From Cristatella mucedo (taxonomy: Eukaryota; Bryozoa; Phylactolaemata; Cristatellidae): a stretch of 64,000 nucleotides of DNA. A model generated the notes under the pieces. It was given only the letters and a program-made list of their open reading frames with translations. It was not told the DNA's origin and searched no databases. The DNA is taken from the NCBI GenBank assembly GCA_009760855.2, contig WPIO01000039.1, positions 249,501-313,500 on the forward strand, given 5' to 3'. Positions within the stretch are counted from its first letter, which is position 1, and each line of letters begins with the position of its first letter. Below, in pieces: positions 1 through 12,625 of this stretch. The position numbers were made by a program, and so were the translations under genes.

Positions 1-9
1 ACCTGAGGC

Positions 10-441
10 TTATGACATATTAAAGATGTTGGTTATGCATGGCAGCAGCAGATCAATGCAACGTAGGAGCAGGACAGTGGGAATAGGGTCCAGTGGACTT
101 GCTGTCTTCTTTGATTGAGATACAAACTTTAGGACTAGATCACTAGTGACCTGCTTAAATGCAGACATTGAGGCGCAGTCAGGAACCGAGGAACAGCATT
201 CTAGTGGGAAGGTTGTCATCGCAGGGATGGATTCCCTGATCTTGTCTATCTTCTGCACAAAGAATCGAGAGAAGCGATCGGCTAGATCATCACAAGGATC
301 ATCAGGTAAGGAGCTAACCTGGGAACGGTTGAGGAGATGGTTTATTGTCGACATCAGCATTTTTGGATTGTGCATCTGTGATTCAACAATGTTTCTATAG
401 AAGCTAGACTTGGCCTTTGCTAGGATCGATTGGTACGACAT
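10..441 (-). pseudogene. LINE linker between endonuclease and reverse transcriptase
   Basis: An open frame continuing the same element, with FFVQKIDKIRESI and SPLDPIPTVLLL, the conserved segment just before the reverse transcriptase of CR1/L2-type LINEs. It continues beyond position 1. Confidence 0.75.
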
Positions 442-524
442 ACAGTAGTCTTCATATGCCTGTCGATGGAAAGTCAGTCCAGATCTTTGGTATGTTTTTT
501 CAAGCTTTCGTTTAGTAGACTTGG

Positions 525-1439
525 CTAGTTTAATGTCTGTGGTAAACCATAGGCCGTTTGGGTGGGGCGCACAGTGCGCTTTGTCAGAGGTGCAAACTCG
601 TCGAGCGTGTCAGCTAGTGTCGTGTTGTAGCAATCTACCAGTGATGACAGATCGGAGGGAGGACTGAGCAGCAAAGGTGAAGCAGATATTCTCGCACGGA
701 CAGCATCGATGTCAAGGGTCTTGAGGTCTCGCGATTCACAGGTTATTTTAGAGGAGGATGTGGGCACACACTGTAGATTGAATGAGATCTGCATGTGGTC
801 AGATAAGCAGGATTTGGTGATAATTGGTGATGACAAAGTGCAGTTATATGAGAAAATTTGGTCAAGTGTGTGACCCTTGATGTGGGTAGGGCCATGCACA
901 TGAGCCACAAGAGATAATGAGTTAGTCAATGCACGAAATTCGGTGCTGAAAGCGTCAGATAAGTTATCAAAGTGAACGTTGAAATCACCCATAACGAGGA
1001 AGGATCGATTTCTTGCACACAGAATCGAAATGAGATCGGAGAAATCTGAGATAAAGGAGGATTTGGTACCTGGTGGTCGATAGACTACTGCCACTATCGG
1101 TAGCTTGTTTTCGGGTGAGACCAGGACAATTGATTCAAAAGACTGCTTCGAGGGTACCGCAAATGGCTTGAAGTTGAATTTCGAGCGCACGATAATAGCA
1201 ACTCCACCTCCAGTTTTGATTGATCTAGGGGTGTGAAAGAACGAGAAACCAGATGGAGTAGCGTCTTTAATTGTCGGGCAGTTTATCGATTTCAGCCAAG
1301 TTTCAGTTAGGGCGAGCAGGTCGATACCATTTTCAGAAATAAGGTCGTTTATTACTAGAGGTTTATTGCACATTGAGCGAGGATTGCAAAGGCAAGCGTT
1401 AAGTCTGGCCGATTGGGTTACAACAGGCCTGATGACCAC
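525..1439 (-). pseudogene. LINE apurinic-like endonuclease domain
   Basis: About 300 codons with the exonuclease/endonuclease/phosphatase motifs in order: CNPRSM near the start, LTETWL, GGGVAIIV, VYRPPG, MGDFNVHFD and SDH. These residues form the catalytic site of LINE endonucleases, which nick target DNA to prime reverse transcription. The frame ends prematurely at the frameshift that separates it from the downstream linker at 441-10. The copy is therefore probably inactive. Confidence 0.85.
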
Positions 1440-1699
1440 TAAGTTAGAGAGATTTACAGTGATGCATGCGGGGAGCCTGCTGAGCGGTTCGAGACAATGC
1501 TAGGAATACCAAACGAGCGGCGTCTGAGCTGGCGGTTCCGGCCACCGTGGCGGCTACGGGGTGCTTTCCTTTTGTTAATGCATAATTCATGAATCTTAGC
1601 AACAACATTAATATCTAGGAACGCATTTGATATACGATGATGAAGCGATAGCAGCTGCTGACGATCATAACTAACAAGTAGGTTACTAGCCGCCGGCGT

Positions 1700-1822
1700 A
1701 GCTAAGGCAGCCGCCGTCAAGGTGAATTTGATGACCGAAGTCGTCGGCTCGAGCCCGTGAAATATGCGAAGGGCCTGAATAGAAATCAAGTTCTCCTAGG
1801 GCGCTATACAAATGATATGGTT
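1700..1822 (+). mobile_element. SINE (tRNA-headed, LINE-tailed) between two LINE pieces
   Basis: Contains a degraded B-box region ending GGCTCGAGCCC (1746-1756), then the shared tail with GGGCCTGAATAG and a GGGCGCTATAC-like end. Opposite in orientation to the flanking LINEs. The head is diverged, so the left boundary is approximate. Confidence 0.6.
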
Positions 1823-1894
1823 GGGACGAGCGCCGTCAATGGGGTTCCTGACAAATCCACCCTGACTACCGCACCGGCCGGATGCCGAAGATCG

Positions 1895-3545
1895 CTAATA
1901 ATAATAATAATAATAATATTGCACTTGATAAAGCGCCCTCAGAGAACTTAATCTCTTTCTAGGCGCTTTACATTTGCTGCAAAGTGATACGCAATAGAAT
2001 AGTAAGTAAAATCATGCTTGAAAAACAAACAAAATGAATAACATGGTTAGGGGTTACATGCACTGGGTCAGCATGCAAATGTGGTTAGTGGCAGCATGAA
2101 CAGTGTCAGCACGCATAAGCACATCGAGGACGAATCACAAGGACCCACTAAATGCTGTCCTAAATAGGAATGTTTTTAAGTTTCTTTTAAATGTGGTCAG
2201 GTCAGGGGATGTTCTGATGCAGGTCGGGAGGGAGTTCCAGGCTGTGGGAGCATACGAGCTAAATGCACGGTCTCCAAAGGATTTAAGGTTTGTACGAGGT
2301 ATTTCTAGACTGTTGGATTCCGAAAAGCGAGTGGTACGATGCTTTGCCTGATGGGGTAGTATCTCTGAAAGATAGGCTGGAGCCATAGAATGAAGAGACC
2401 TAAAAGTGAGCGACAAAACCTTGAAGTCAATCCGTTGCTTGACTGGTAACCAGTGCAGGTCGGCGAGAAGTGGAGTAATGTGGCAACTGCGACGCTCACG
2501 GCAGACAAGCCTAGCTGCAGAGTTTTGCACCAGCTGCAATCGCCTGATCGCACATGCTGGTAGGCCAGTAAGCAGTGAGTTGCAGAAGTCGAGACGAGAT
2601 GTCACGAATGCATGGACCAACTTGGACGTGGTATCCTTATCTAAACAAGCCCTAATTTTAGCAATGTTATGAAGCTGAAAATAGGCTGATTTGACTGTGG
2701 AGCTGATGTGGTCGTCTAACGAGAGGTCGCTTTGGAATATGACACCTAGATTTCGAGCTGATGCAACTGGAGATATGCTGGCAGAGCCAATTTTGAAAGT
2801 CAGCCTTTCCAATTTCTGAATAACACTAGGTTTGCCCATAACTAGTAAGTTAGTTTTATCATCGTTTAGTTTTAGAAAATTTGCTGCCATCCATGTGCGG
2901 ATGTCATCAATGCATGCAGCAAGTGAGTTGAGAGAATTTGAGGTGCTCGAAGGCTGGGAGGGATCAAAGCAAAGGTACAACTGAGTGTCATCCGCATAGA
3001 AGTGAAAGCCTAGATTGTGCTTGGCAATCACATCAGCGAGAGGGAGAGTATAGACGGTGAAAAGGACCGGACCTAGCACAGAGCCCTGAGGTACTCCATA
3101 TTTTAGAGGTACTTCAGATGATCTTTGTCCATTCACATCAACACTCTGGAGTCTCCCACTGAGATAGGACCTGAACCACTGCAGAGCAGTGCCAGTGATG
3201 CCCAGGCGAGATGAGAGGCGCTCTAGAAGTACTTTGTGATCGATGGTATCAAAAGCTGCCGAAAGATCGAGCAAAACAAGAAGAGACACTCTACCCATGT
3301 CTGCATTCCTAAGTAGGTCGTTGTATACCCGAAGCAATGCTGACTCTGTGGAGTGATTAGCTCTAAAGCCAGACTGGAACTTACTAGCAAGGTGTGAGGT
3401 TTCGATATACGAGTTCAGCTGGTCTGCCGCGACCCGTTCCAGTGTCTTTGATAGGAATGGTAGAAGGGAGACTGGGCAAGACGCCGTGGGTCTCTCGATC
3501 GGCCTCAAGCTAATACGTCAATACTTCCCTTACGGGCGTTAGAGC
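1895..3545 (-). mobile_element. CR1/L2-like LINE, 5'-truncated, with intact reverse transcriptase frame
   Basis: Read on the minus strand: reverse transcriptase and C-terminal domain (3508-2135), then about 240 bp of 3' UTR ending in an ATT microsatellite (1899-1917). The 3' UTR contains the block CAAATGTAAAGCGCCTAGAA and an inverted AGTTCTCTGAGGGCGC motif. That block recurs across the window as solo tails. Truncation at the 5' end is typical of target-primed insertion. Confidence 0.9.
2135..3508 (-). CDS. LINE reverse transcriptase (5'-truncated polyprotein)
   Basis: An uninterrupted frame of 457 codons. Motifs in order: SLLPFLSKTLERV, FRANHSTESALL, LVLLDLSAAFDTIDH (motif A), GVPQGSVLGP (motif B), FYADDTQLYL (motif C with the catalytic Asp pair), and the C-terminal HWLPVKQRIDFKVL and WNSLP segments. 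The absence of stops over 1.37 kb suggests a young insertion. The true start is missing, because the endonuclease half has been lost. Confidence 0.9.
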   Translation of the reverse strand: MRPIERPTASCPVSLLPFLSKTLERVAADQLNSYIETSHLASKFQSGFRANHSTESALLRVYNDLLRNADMGRVSLLVLLDLSAAFDTIDHKVLLERLSSRLGITGTALQWFRSYLSGRLQSVDVNGQRSSEVPLKYGVPQGSVLGPVLFTVYTLPLADVIAKHNLGFHFYADDTQLYLCFDPSQPSSTSNSLNSLAACIDDIRTWMAANFLKLNDDKTNLLVMGKPSVIQKLERLTFKIGSASISPVASARNLGVIFQSDLSLDDHISSTVKSAYFQLHNIAKIRACLDKDTTSKLVHAFVTSRLDFCNSLLTGLPACAIRRLQLVQNSAARLVCRERRSCHITPLLADLHWLPVKQRIDFKVLSLTFRSLHSMAPAYLSEILPHQAKHRTTRFSESNSLEIPRTNLKSFGDRAFSSYAPTAWNSLPTCIRTSPDLTTFKRNLKTFLFRTAFSGSL

Positions 3546-4996
3546 AATTGAGCGTTAGAGTGTTTGCTCTTCTTTCACGATTTTAGAAAATAAAGCTCCA
3601 AGACGGTTGATGACATACAGTATATGGCAAAACCTGTCCGACCGAAATTTATCCAGAAGCATGTCAACAAGCAGAACCTGAACTCGTATTTCCAATTTCA
3701 CTCTGATACGTGAAGTATTAGCCGAGTTATGGAATGTAAAAGGCATCAAGCTACATCGAAAATGAAGCAGTATAAAAGTCGCAAGAATGCACCTCAACAA
3801 GCTTCACATATGTACCTCGATATATCAAGATTTAACAAGTTGGGATGCAAGTCGCATTTGATGCAGCAGTCCGTAAATTTATTGTCTGAAGATATGTTGC
3901 TTCGTGCTCACCTAGGGGTTAGAAATGATTTCCTAAACAAGTTTTTCTTTTATGTGGAAGTTGTCAGAATTCCCGATTATATTTCCGGCATGTTTGTCTT
4001 ATTAAAGGTACCCCAAACAAATCTTTGCCGGACCAAATGTGCTTGCATTTTCTTGACTTCCCCTTAAACGCTCACCATTTGCACTCATTCTCCCAGCGGC
4101 CGTTCGCCACGTTACTGCACTATCCTCTTGCTCGGCATTATTTTTATCCCTTTCTCAGCAAGCAACACTTGCAGCTGCAGCTTCATCACAACCGTCCGTA
4201 CAATGACCGATGGCGGCATTTCGTGATCTTGGACAGCCGTGCCTACGCAACCCACTCAGCACGATGCCGGCGAGCTCATTGCTAAGCTGGGGCGTGTCGG
4301 AGTCACGGCCAGCGATGGTGTCGATTCCCGAACTCCCGGGCTGCGTCTGGCTGAAGTTAACTAGTACGATCGCGATTGACAACAATGTCGCAGGCTCTGG
4401 TTTTGCGTTCGGTTTCAGTGGTACGAGAAACGACGTGTTTCAATGACGGAGAGCGCACAGCGATGGCCAGAAGACGAGCAAGAAGGCTCCGATGGTCTCT
4501 TCCGTGACTCGTCTTTGTTTGCTACCGTGTTTGCGTGAAACAATTCGCCCGGATCGTTAACGAGCTAGGACAATGCTGCTGTGGGCAAAGCCTCATTGTG
4601 AAGCCAGCATTGACATCGACGGCAATCGGGCTGGGTCGTGCGTCAGCCAGTGTCAACCGAAGCTGCCAGTCGCAGTTCGAGAGCGGAAATCGAACCGCTT
4701 GGCTTACCACCTAAAGCTGGGCTGCACGTAGCGGCGATTAGGCCGCCGAGGAATGAAGCTTCACCTTGAGGCTTTTCAGCTGGCGGTAGCTGTGCTGCTT
4801 AGCCGGTGTGGAGGTACGTGCCTTTCGTGCACATGCCGACCGTTCGTTCGTGCCCCCGAACCCTGCCATCAAGTTTCGCTACCTCTTGCCAGGCTCGCAA
4901 ACGTCCCATCTCGTACAGAAAGTGTGGTCCAGATGATCTCATTCGCCAGCCTGCCCACCACACCTAGATAGTCGCTCTTCAGTTCTCAGTTTGCCC
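3546..4996. other. No recognised gene
   Basis: Short open frames only, none with recognisable motifs or splice-consistent similarity. Confidence 0.5.
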
Positions 4997-5004
4997 CAGG
5001 GTCT

Positions 5005-5070
5005 TCGCCCAGGTGGTAAAGTGCTAGCTCTTCACGACCCAGGTCTGGGTTCGAGTCCTGCCGTGGGCGA
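5005..5070 (+). other. tRNA-like sequence (tRNA-derived SINE head or tRNA relic)
   Basis: TCGCCCA at 5005-5011 can pair with TGGGCGA at 5064-5070 as a 7-bp acceptor stem. The interval carries an A-box-like GGTGGTAAAGTGC and a B-box-like GGGTTCGAGTCC. The T stem is imperfect and the D and anticodon arms do not fold cleanly, so a functional tRNA is unlikely. Confidence 0.45.
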
Positions 5071-5275
5071 TCCTTTATTGCCAACTGCAAGCGGCGGTGA
5101 AAGCTGGCAAGGCCCTTCTGCTGCTAAATAAATGAGGCTGTTAAATCAGCTTACCCAAAGTACCGAGCTCGCACAAGCGGGGATGGCTGGATGGTCTACT
5201 GTTTCTAGGCTCCTCCGTCACCGATCGTTGAGCTCGACTGGTGCATTCAGCAAGCAGCCTGCTTAAGACCGTTCA

Positions 5276-5400
5276 TAATAATAATAATACACTTGATATA
5301 GCACCCTCAAGAACTCAACCTCTCTCTAGGCACTTCACATTTGCTGCAAAGAAAGCACTATCGATTTGTTAGTAGTATGCTGAAAAACAACAGGAATAAG
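5276..5400 (-). mobile_element. Solo LINE 3' tail
   Basis: Starts at an AAT microsatellite (5277-5288), followed by the block ending GCACTTCACATTTGCTGCAAAG that is shared with the LINE 3' UTR at 1899-2100. Extremely 5'-truncated copy. Confidence 0.7.
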
Positions 5401-5864
5401 CAGTTGCTACACGTATTCTTTAGGCTCGTCTCAGATGTCGACAAAGAGTCCGGCAAGTAATCAAACGCTGTGCCAAAAGTGCGAAGTGTCTCCCGAGTCA
5501 GCTATTGGAACGGTGGTGTGCGAAGCTCAAAAGGTGCCCTGCCCGTCGTCGGAAGGATGCTGGGTAAGTGGTCCAACCGACTTATCGGCTGCCGTTTCGG
5601 AGCGAAGCACACGAGGGCCGCCAGCCATTGCATGAGCCTCGCGGATAGCGGCATCGCCCACTCAGAGCAGCCAGAGAGCGCCCGAATAAAGGCCAGCCAT
5701 TGGGACACTGAGGCATGTGGGAAGTATCTCGCTTCGGCTGAACTTTCTTTTTGACCTACTTGCCCTCGTGTGGTGAGAATTATGTCAGGAAGCCAGTGTT
5801 GCCAGGATACCTTGTTTGTCGTCCGACTATTAGTTACTGCTTTTCCTGCAGCAAGTTGAAAAGC

Positions 5865-5925
5865 ACATGAATGGAGATCAAGTTCTCTTTTGGCGCTATA
5901 AAAAGGACATTATTATTTGCACCGT
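5865..5925 (+). mobile_element. SINE/LINE tail relic
   Basis: Contains ATGGAGATCAAGTTCTCTT and GGCGCTATAAAAAGG followed by ATTATTATT, the shared tail in plus orientation. Confidence 0.55.
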
Positions 5926-8841
5926 TACATGCTCTGACATTCATTCACACCCCACCGCTTTCCATTCGAATCTCGATCAACACTCAAAGCGGTCGGAGGC
6001 TAGTTTGAAGGTGTAATATCCGTCATTTTGGCCAGGCTTTTACATTCAAGTAAGTGTAAACAGCATGTCCCGCGATTGGCCGGCGTGCCGGTTTAGTAGG
6101 TACACTATGTCAGGCTAGGTATTGACAAATGGTCTGTTAGCAAGGGGAAAAGTCGGTGGTTAAGAAATTCTCGGACGGGGCATGTTATGAAAGGAGCCCT
6201 TTCTTGAAGTTTTGCCACCTGTGCTAATAAGTAGGTAAGGTAGGTCAAATGTTCTTCGCCTTCAGCAGACAGTGCATATGAGCTCGGGCGTGAGGGCAAT
6301 TTTCTGCACAAGGAAATCCCAGGCTCCATTAAAATGCTTTCACCGATGAATTTTTCAGGCCTCTGTGTGCCCTCAACCTCCCCCCCCCCCGAAAGGTAGC
6401 AGTACCTTAGTGACTCTCAGCCATTGGGAACGAAAGTGAGGAGGGTAGAGGACAGAAACACAGACCAAAACCGAAGACAAGTTACTGAAAAAACGACACA
6501 GATACGAAGAATCAGGAGACGACATTCTTTCTTTCCGCTGAGACCGAGAAATCGAATCACTTCTATTAGACAAAATCATACATATATAGTAACAAACTGA
6601 TACATAAATCGTTCGAGCGGTCATCATGTGATTCTAATTTTTCGCCTTATCGGACATAGCTGAAGCTTCTTTGCACGCCGTTGAGAAAAGTACCCTAGAG
6701 CGTAAGATGCCCTAGTAAAGAATTGAAGAACTGGAAAATAAGTTTGGCTTAGGCAGGAACCGCCACCCTGTCACGCCAGCTTATATTTTCCTAGTTTTTT
6801 TTTGTAAGTTGGCCAACTTCTGCTAAAGAGATATTTGCATACCGTCGCTCCAGTGTAGTTCTACACCCCAGTAAGCAACTCGAAACATGTCACCAGACTT
6901 GTTGGGAAAACCACACTGTGCCTCACTGTCTCAATGAGCTGAGACGGCTAAGAGAAACTGCCAGTTCAGCAGATCCTAGGAATTGAGCAGTATTGTGGGC
7001 ATGCTTGCAGTCTTGCTAGGTAACTGACCACCTTACACCAGCAACTTCAGACAACCACAGGCGGCTCACCCGTCGTGGGTATCGAGCGATATAGTACCTA
7101 GGATTGCAAAATTATAAAAGCGCATCAACAATGCTGCTTCCCTACTCATGGACTAGGGTAGCATTAACTTTTAGGCCTGCGACCCTTAGTAAGTTCTCAC
7201 GACCATAGAGACTAATCAGTGACAAGACAGACCCAACTGAACACATCTGTACTTCTTTGGGGTATTGGCCAATAAGCATCCTCCAACAGACTAAACCTAG
7301 ACAGTGGACGGGCAGGAAAACAGGCTACGTGCAACAGGCACGCATGAGCTTCGCCCAGGAGGCCACGGTAGGTGAGTAATGCTAGCATTTAGCCCAGTCT
7401 TAATAACTCCTCAGCCATAGTATACACATGCAATACTTTTCGAAATTATCCCCGTTCTTTGAAACCCCAGTACAATCCGTACACCGGCATTTGTGCCGAT
7501 GCCATTCTACACAAGGATGCCTGCTTCCGAAATGCTATTCTGAATTATGGGCCAGTAACTTAGTAGGAGAAGCAAAACAAATTTCAAATGTTGTCACATC
7601 ATCGTGTTTTACCAGTCACTGCTGGTTTCAGGCACCTATGTCCAATATAAGAGATTAATCGAATTGCATGAAAATGATTAGCCATACCTAGGTGGACGTC
7701 TCGGACATCATAGGGATAGTATAGCAGTTGTTTTTTTGTCTCAATTCTCAACAAAAATTGTGCTAAGTCGGAATGTTTTTCGTAGGGCAGCAATGCCTTC
7801 GAGCAGCTTATGACATACAAACGAGATGGTTGCATGACGGGTATATTCAGCAGCACGTCGAGCTTAGTAAGTACTTATTCTGAATCTTTTGTTTTAGGAG
7901 TACAGGACTCCAGAGGTGACCTTGAGAGGGTGTATGAGTGCAATACCTACGGCATCCCTGCTTCAGCCACGAACCGGATGCACACGTTTTTGGGCACAGG
8001 GCTTCTGTGTTCGTCTGGTAATGCATTGCACAGGGTGTAGTTCGAACTTACCCGCCTTTACACTGAGCGGCTCATTTCGTTCGCTAGGTTAAGTTACTTT
8101 GTTATTGCAGGAATGCCTTAGCTGCAACGCTGCTACCAGCGGAACTCGGCCAGTACCCGTCACTATAGCCTGCTTGGTCGGTGCTGTGCTCATTGCTTGG
8201 TCAACAACAGACTTCCATTGACTTCAAGCGATGTACAACAGCTACGATTCAATATATCGAACTGGAATGCACAGCAACTACAGTAAAGGCCGCCAGTATG
8301 AGCATAGTGCAGTGCAATGCCAACCTGGATGGTTCGTCAGCATCCTCAGCAAGTACACATGTGTACGAACAGCTTGGCCGGTTCATTATTTATCTGGAAT
8401 GACCAGTGCTCGAGCACGATTGAAAGGAGCACGACAGAAGCAAAACAGCAACGGTCGCGACATGTGCACATTGCAGCAGTATACTAAAGACTTTGTGCAA
8501 GGATGCTATAAGCATGTAAAAGCACAAAGTAACTCTCATGCATCGTAGATACTCTGACCGGAACTACAGCCACGTCAAAAATCCTACCGAAAAATGATCA
8601 TTATCCACTGGGCAGACAGGGATCCCAGCACAACAAGGTCATCTGCGGCACAACATCGCTAGCATCCTTAATGTACCACGACAACAAACAGGCCATTAGG
8701 TGATTTGAAGACACTTGGTAAGTTTTCTAAAGAGTCTGACCTCTGATGGATTGACACGATCTCCAAGGGGCCACAGTTCTTTACCAGTGCAAAACTGACA
8801 AAGCTGGTAGTGTCGGTACAGACCAATGCCGACAATCGCCA
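5926..8841. other. Intergenic, no recognised gene
   Basis: No open frame here shows recognisable motifs. A short C run lies near 6380-6390. The part next to 8841 probably includes the ILKAP 3' UTR; no clear polyadenylation signal was found. Confidence 0.4.
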
Positions 8842-8997
8842 TCATATGGGTGGCTTGATCATGACAATCAAAGCTGTCACGTTATCTCCACTTAACTTTC
8901 GCAGTGACTCAGCAACTATTCGATTACATGCCTGCTCATACTTGCAGTCATCTATAGACCTGCCTTCAGGAATTTCAGTTCCAACAGCAAGCTGTTG
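8842..8997 (-). CDS. ILKAP: ILKAP exon 10 (stop codon)
   Basis: Encodes residues 314-364 with KYEQACNRIVAESL and SGDNVTALIVMIK, the final PP2C metal-binding motif (Asp351), followed by TGA at 8844-8842. Acceptor GTTGTAG. No canonical AATAAA was seen in the next few hundred bases downstream. Confidence 0.93.
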   Translation of the reverse strand, partial: QQLAVGTEIPEGRSIDDCKYEQACNRIVAESLRKLSGDNVTALIVMIKPPI

Positions 8998-11900
8998 CTA
9001 CAACGAGCGACAAATGAATGAGGTATAGAATGTGATATTGCTTTTTGTAGGCCTAAAAAGAAGGAGGGACAAATCAATAAGCCCGAACACTAACAGTTTT
9101 AATTTAGCAACTCATGCGCAAAAATATTTACAGTAACCCACGTCAAAATCGGACAAGTATTTCCTACAAGTAGTACAACAATCGGAAGTGATTGGGATGG
9201 CAGATACATGAAAACAAAAAGTATCGTGATTTGAGCGCACACACACGGAAGCAAAAGCTGCATAGCATAATTTTTCAGCAGCACAGCTACGTGTACCTGC
9301 AGCTGTGCATCAACAAATGCAACAGCTTCTTCACTTGTGAAAGTTTTCCACAAGCCATCGCAGGCAATAATTATGAACCTAAAAACAAGCCCACATCAAA
9401 GCCACACATCAAAGAGGATAACAATAGTAGAATCACAAGTTTCAGAATCCAGAAAAAGCAACAAACACACTATAAGTACACAGGTCAGCAACATAAGCCA
9501 AAATGACAGCTCATTGCAAGAGACCAACAGTCACCCCTAGCCCAAAGAATATTTTAACAGCAACAAACAAGCCAGAAAAGTTCAGAAGAATACATCGCTC
9601 AAATAAAAATACGCATAATTTGGAAGGTTCGGGGCTAGTACACACCATCACAGTTGGGTGGCATGGCTCTACAATGGCGGAGGCCTGCAGATCTGCCGAG
9701 TCAGTCCGTTCGGCTTGGACTGAAATCGCCGCAAGCTAGCAGTCCTTATCACAGTGACTGTGGCAAGTAGTCTCACAACAGTGATAGCAGGGAGACAACT
9801 CGAGGGATGATCAATTCAATGCAAAACCATCACTAAAAAGAGCTTTCAATTGTATCGGGTGGGACTAAAGCCGTGCTAACAGTACACTTCTCCTAAATCA
9901 AAACGCGCATCCTCACATGCTATCAGCTGAATGGAGCTGGAGTATTTAAAACTGATTGGTCTGCATCTACTTTTAGCAGGATACGAACCGAACTACACAG
10001 TGAGAGGTTGGCCTGCATGCACAGCGCCACTTGTGACTGGACATTGGAAGTGACAAACATTTGCCAGCTTTCAAAAGCCATAATTAACACTAAAGCGACC
10101 CTGGCTCTTAAGAGGAGGCACTTGGCAAGCATGATAGAATTCACGTCAACCAGGTTAACGCACATACCCTCATTGATCGTTGGATAAGTACAGAAAACAC
10201 TCACGTAAGCAAAATCTCTAACATAAAGTTACTGTACACTACTAATCCGAATTGCTGGCAGTACTGAAAGCTCTCAAACAACCTGTCATTGTCGGTCAGA
10301 ACACAGCGCTTCACATCAGGGATTGAGACCACACCGTGTGTTTTGTATGGACCATCTCCAATAGACCTTGAAACTTCCAGCTGACCTTGAACACGGCCAT
10401 CTCTACAAGCACCAAAATAGCCATTGAAGGACTGCTTAGTGTTCACCAGTACAACGACTACTCCTGTTTACGATAACCAGGTAAACACGACACCAAGAGG
10501 TAAGATAGGTTACACCACAAATACTTTACAGCAACCGGTCTTCAATGCACTATTAGTACTGATCTAATGGCATGTAAACGTTAATGTTGAACTTCACTCA
10601 ACTACGTGGCTAATATATCAAGTAGACACTTTGGGAATATGGTCAGCAATAGCAATAGGTCATTGCAAAATGATAACAATTTAAGCCTAAAAAAACTAAC
10701 CATGCACTTTGCTAAAGAGCAAAACTGCGATCCCGGAAACACATAGTCATAGACATCTCACATTTTTCTTTGTAAATCGTGATTTTGCTGAAAGCTCGTC
10801 AGGCCCACTACCAATCCAATTATATACAATTAATCCCTACAACACCTTAAGAGGACCTGGTGCCTATCCCGACTCTTCACAAATGCAGAAGGGCTCGAGC
10901 CCACGATCTCGGTCGTCAAAGGCAAGCACCGTATCCCTGAGCCACACCAGGACAGCAATTAATCTAACCATAACATACTACTTCGTCAACAGACATTATT
11001 CGCACACGGTTCTGATGACACCAAATGCACAAGTTAAGAAGAACCGCGTGCCTTTTTTCGGAAGCGATGTCTTATAACTGGATATTGCATTGTATGCCGA
11101 TAGGCATCAAACAGAACTTAAGCTTAGTACTAGCCGATCGTAACGGAACAGAACTAAATATGCTGGAGTGAAAGAGACAACACCTACTTTCAAAGTGGTC
11201 AGTCACATACGGGCGAATTAGTCTCGTTACAAAGCAGGTGCACTGGCTGTGCGACAGCATCTTACAGTGTCTTGAAGAGAAAACCATACGAATAACGATG
11301 GCACGGAGGTACACGAAGAAATCGCATGGGGCAAATAATGGGGAGCCTACCATTCAATTTTGCACACGAATCGCTTGTGTAACATAAAAACTAGGATATG
11401 TCTCGCAGGTACATCTATTAACGTTAGTATAATCCCTCTGATGTCACCACAAGAGATGACGACAAGAACGGCAAGAAGAGGCAAAAGGTTGACGGGAGCC
11501 GGCGATCAGAACAAAGTCCTAGGAATGTACCGAAAAACCAAGCCACCACACTACGCCTTTCATCTTCGTCACTGCGTCTTTTCATTCACTCATGAGTCGG
11601 TTATTTCTTCCTGCACCACTGAGCAAATGCGATTTTCGTTGCACTGCCAGTCCTATTGCTCAGGTGTCTCCTCGAGAAGTAAACGTAGATTTGTGACAGG
11701 TTGCCACAGTTGATCCCCCCTTATGTGTATTGAACTACGATGCAGCAAATGGAAGGGAGGTTATAATGAGGGTATTGAGTGCAATACAAGACCAGCAAAC
11801 TGTCTGTGGCAGGAAATGGGCCAGAACGTCTGCTCAAGGACTAGGTGTAGAGACCACGTTTGAAAGCAAACGAGAACTTGCGAATTGAAGCCTGTACACA

Positions 11901-12554
11901 TTTTCTAATGAAGCTAGGATGATACCAGCACCAGCTACGTACCACAGCCAGCAAACAGTGCTTAGAAACTAGCAGAGCTTGCCAGCTTATTCCCTGAAAG
12001 AGTTACGTTTTGCAGCTGTATCCTGGACGACGTAGAAGAAACGTCTCTACGTTACTAGCAGCCGTACGCGTCGAGTTTCTATGCAGGAAAAAGAAGGGAG
12101 AAGAGAGGAACAGAAGACCAGAAAGTCAAGCACGCATCTGAGGTACGAGAAGTACGTTGAAGCAGAAGTACCGAAGCACAAGCAGAGCCAGACCGAGGTA
12201 CATGCACTCTACAGAAAAAAAAGGACGAGCCGCACCTCCGCCCACCACCACCACCCCCCCCCAGAGCAAGGCTGCAAAAGGGCACACCGAACTGTCCCGC
12301 CAGCCTTCTGGACTCGCATCCTCTCGTCATAGTCAGTGGGGCAGTGGTCCTTCGTTAGAACGATCGGCAGCAGCGTTGATGCTCCGTCCGGTCCTTTACT
12401 CTTCCGGCACAGCACTGCCTATTGAAAATGAGCTGGTAGTACATATAAAAGCTTACAGGGCAAAAAGCCGGACAAAGCACAGCACAAACGGCCAGGGAGA
12501 AATCGAGTAATCATAAACTAGCAATCCAAGACACCACACACGTGCACACATGTG

Positions 12555-12625
<71 letters not shown>

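Larger units (their letters stand above)
1..1690 (-). mobile_element. CR1/L2-like LINE, 5' part with endonuclease, runs off the left edge
   Basis: Read on the minus strand, this piece contains a short region upstream of the endonuclease (about 1690-1454), an endonuclease frame (1439-525), and the linker leading to the reverse transcriptase (441-10). The reverse transcriptase itself lies beyond the left edge. The frame is broken once, near 545-560. The order and motifs fit a Jockey-superfamily (CR1/L2-like) non-LTR retrotransposon. Confidence 0.85.

Noticed and set aside
5005-5070. Functional tRNA gene
   Set aside because: Acceptor stem and box-like motifs are present but the T stem mismatches and the other arms do not fold; kept only as tRNA-like.
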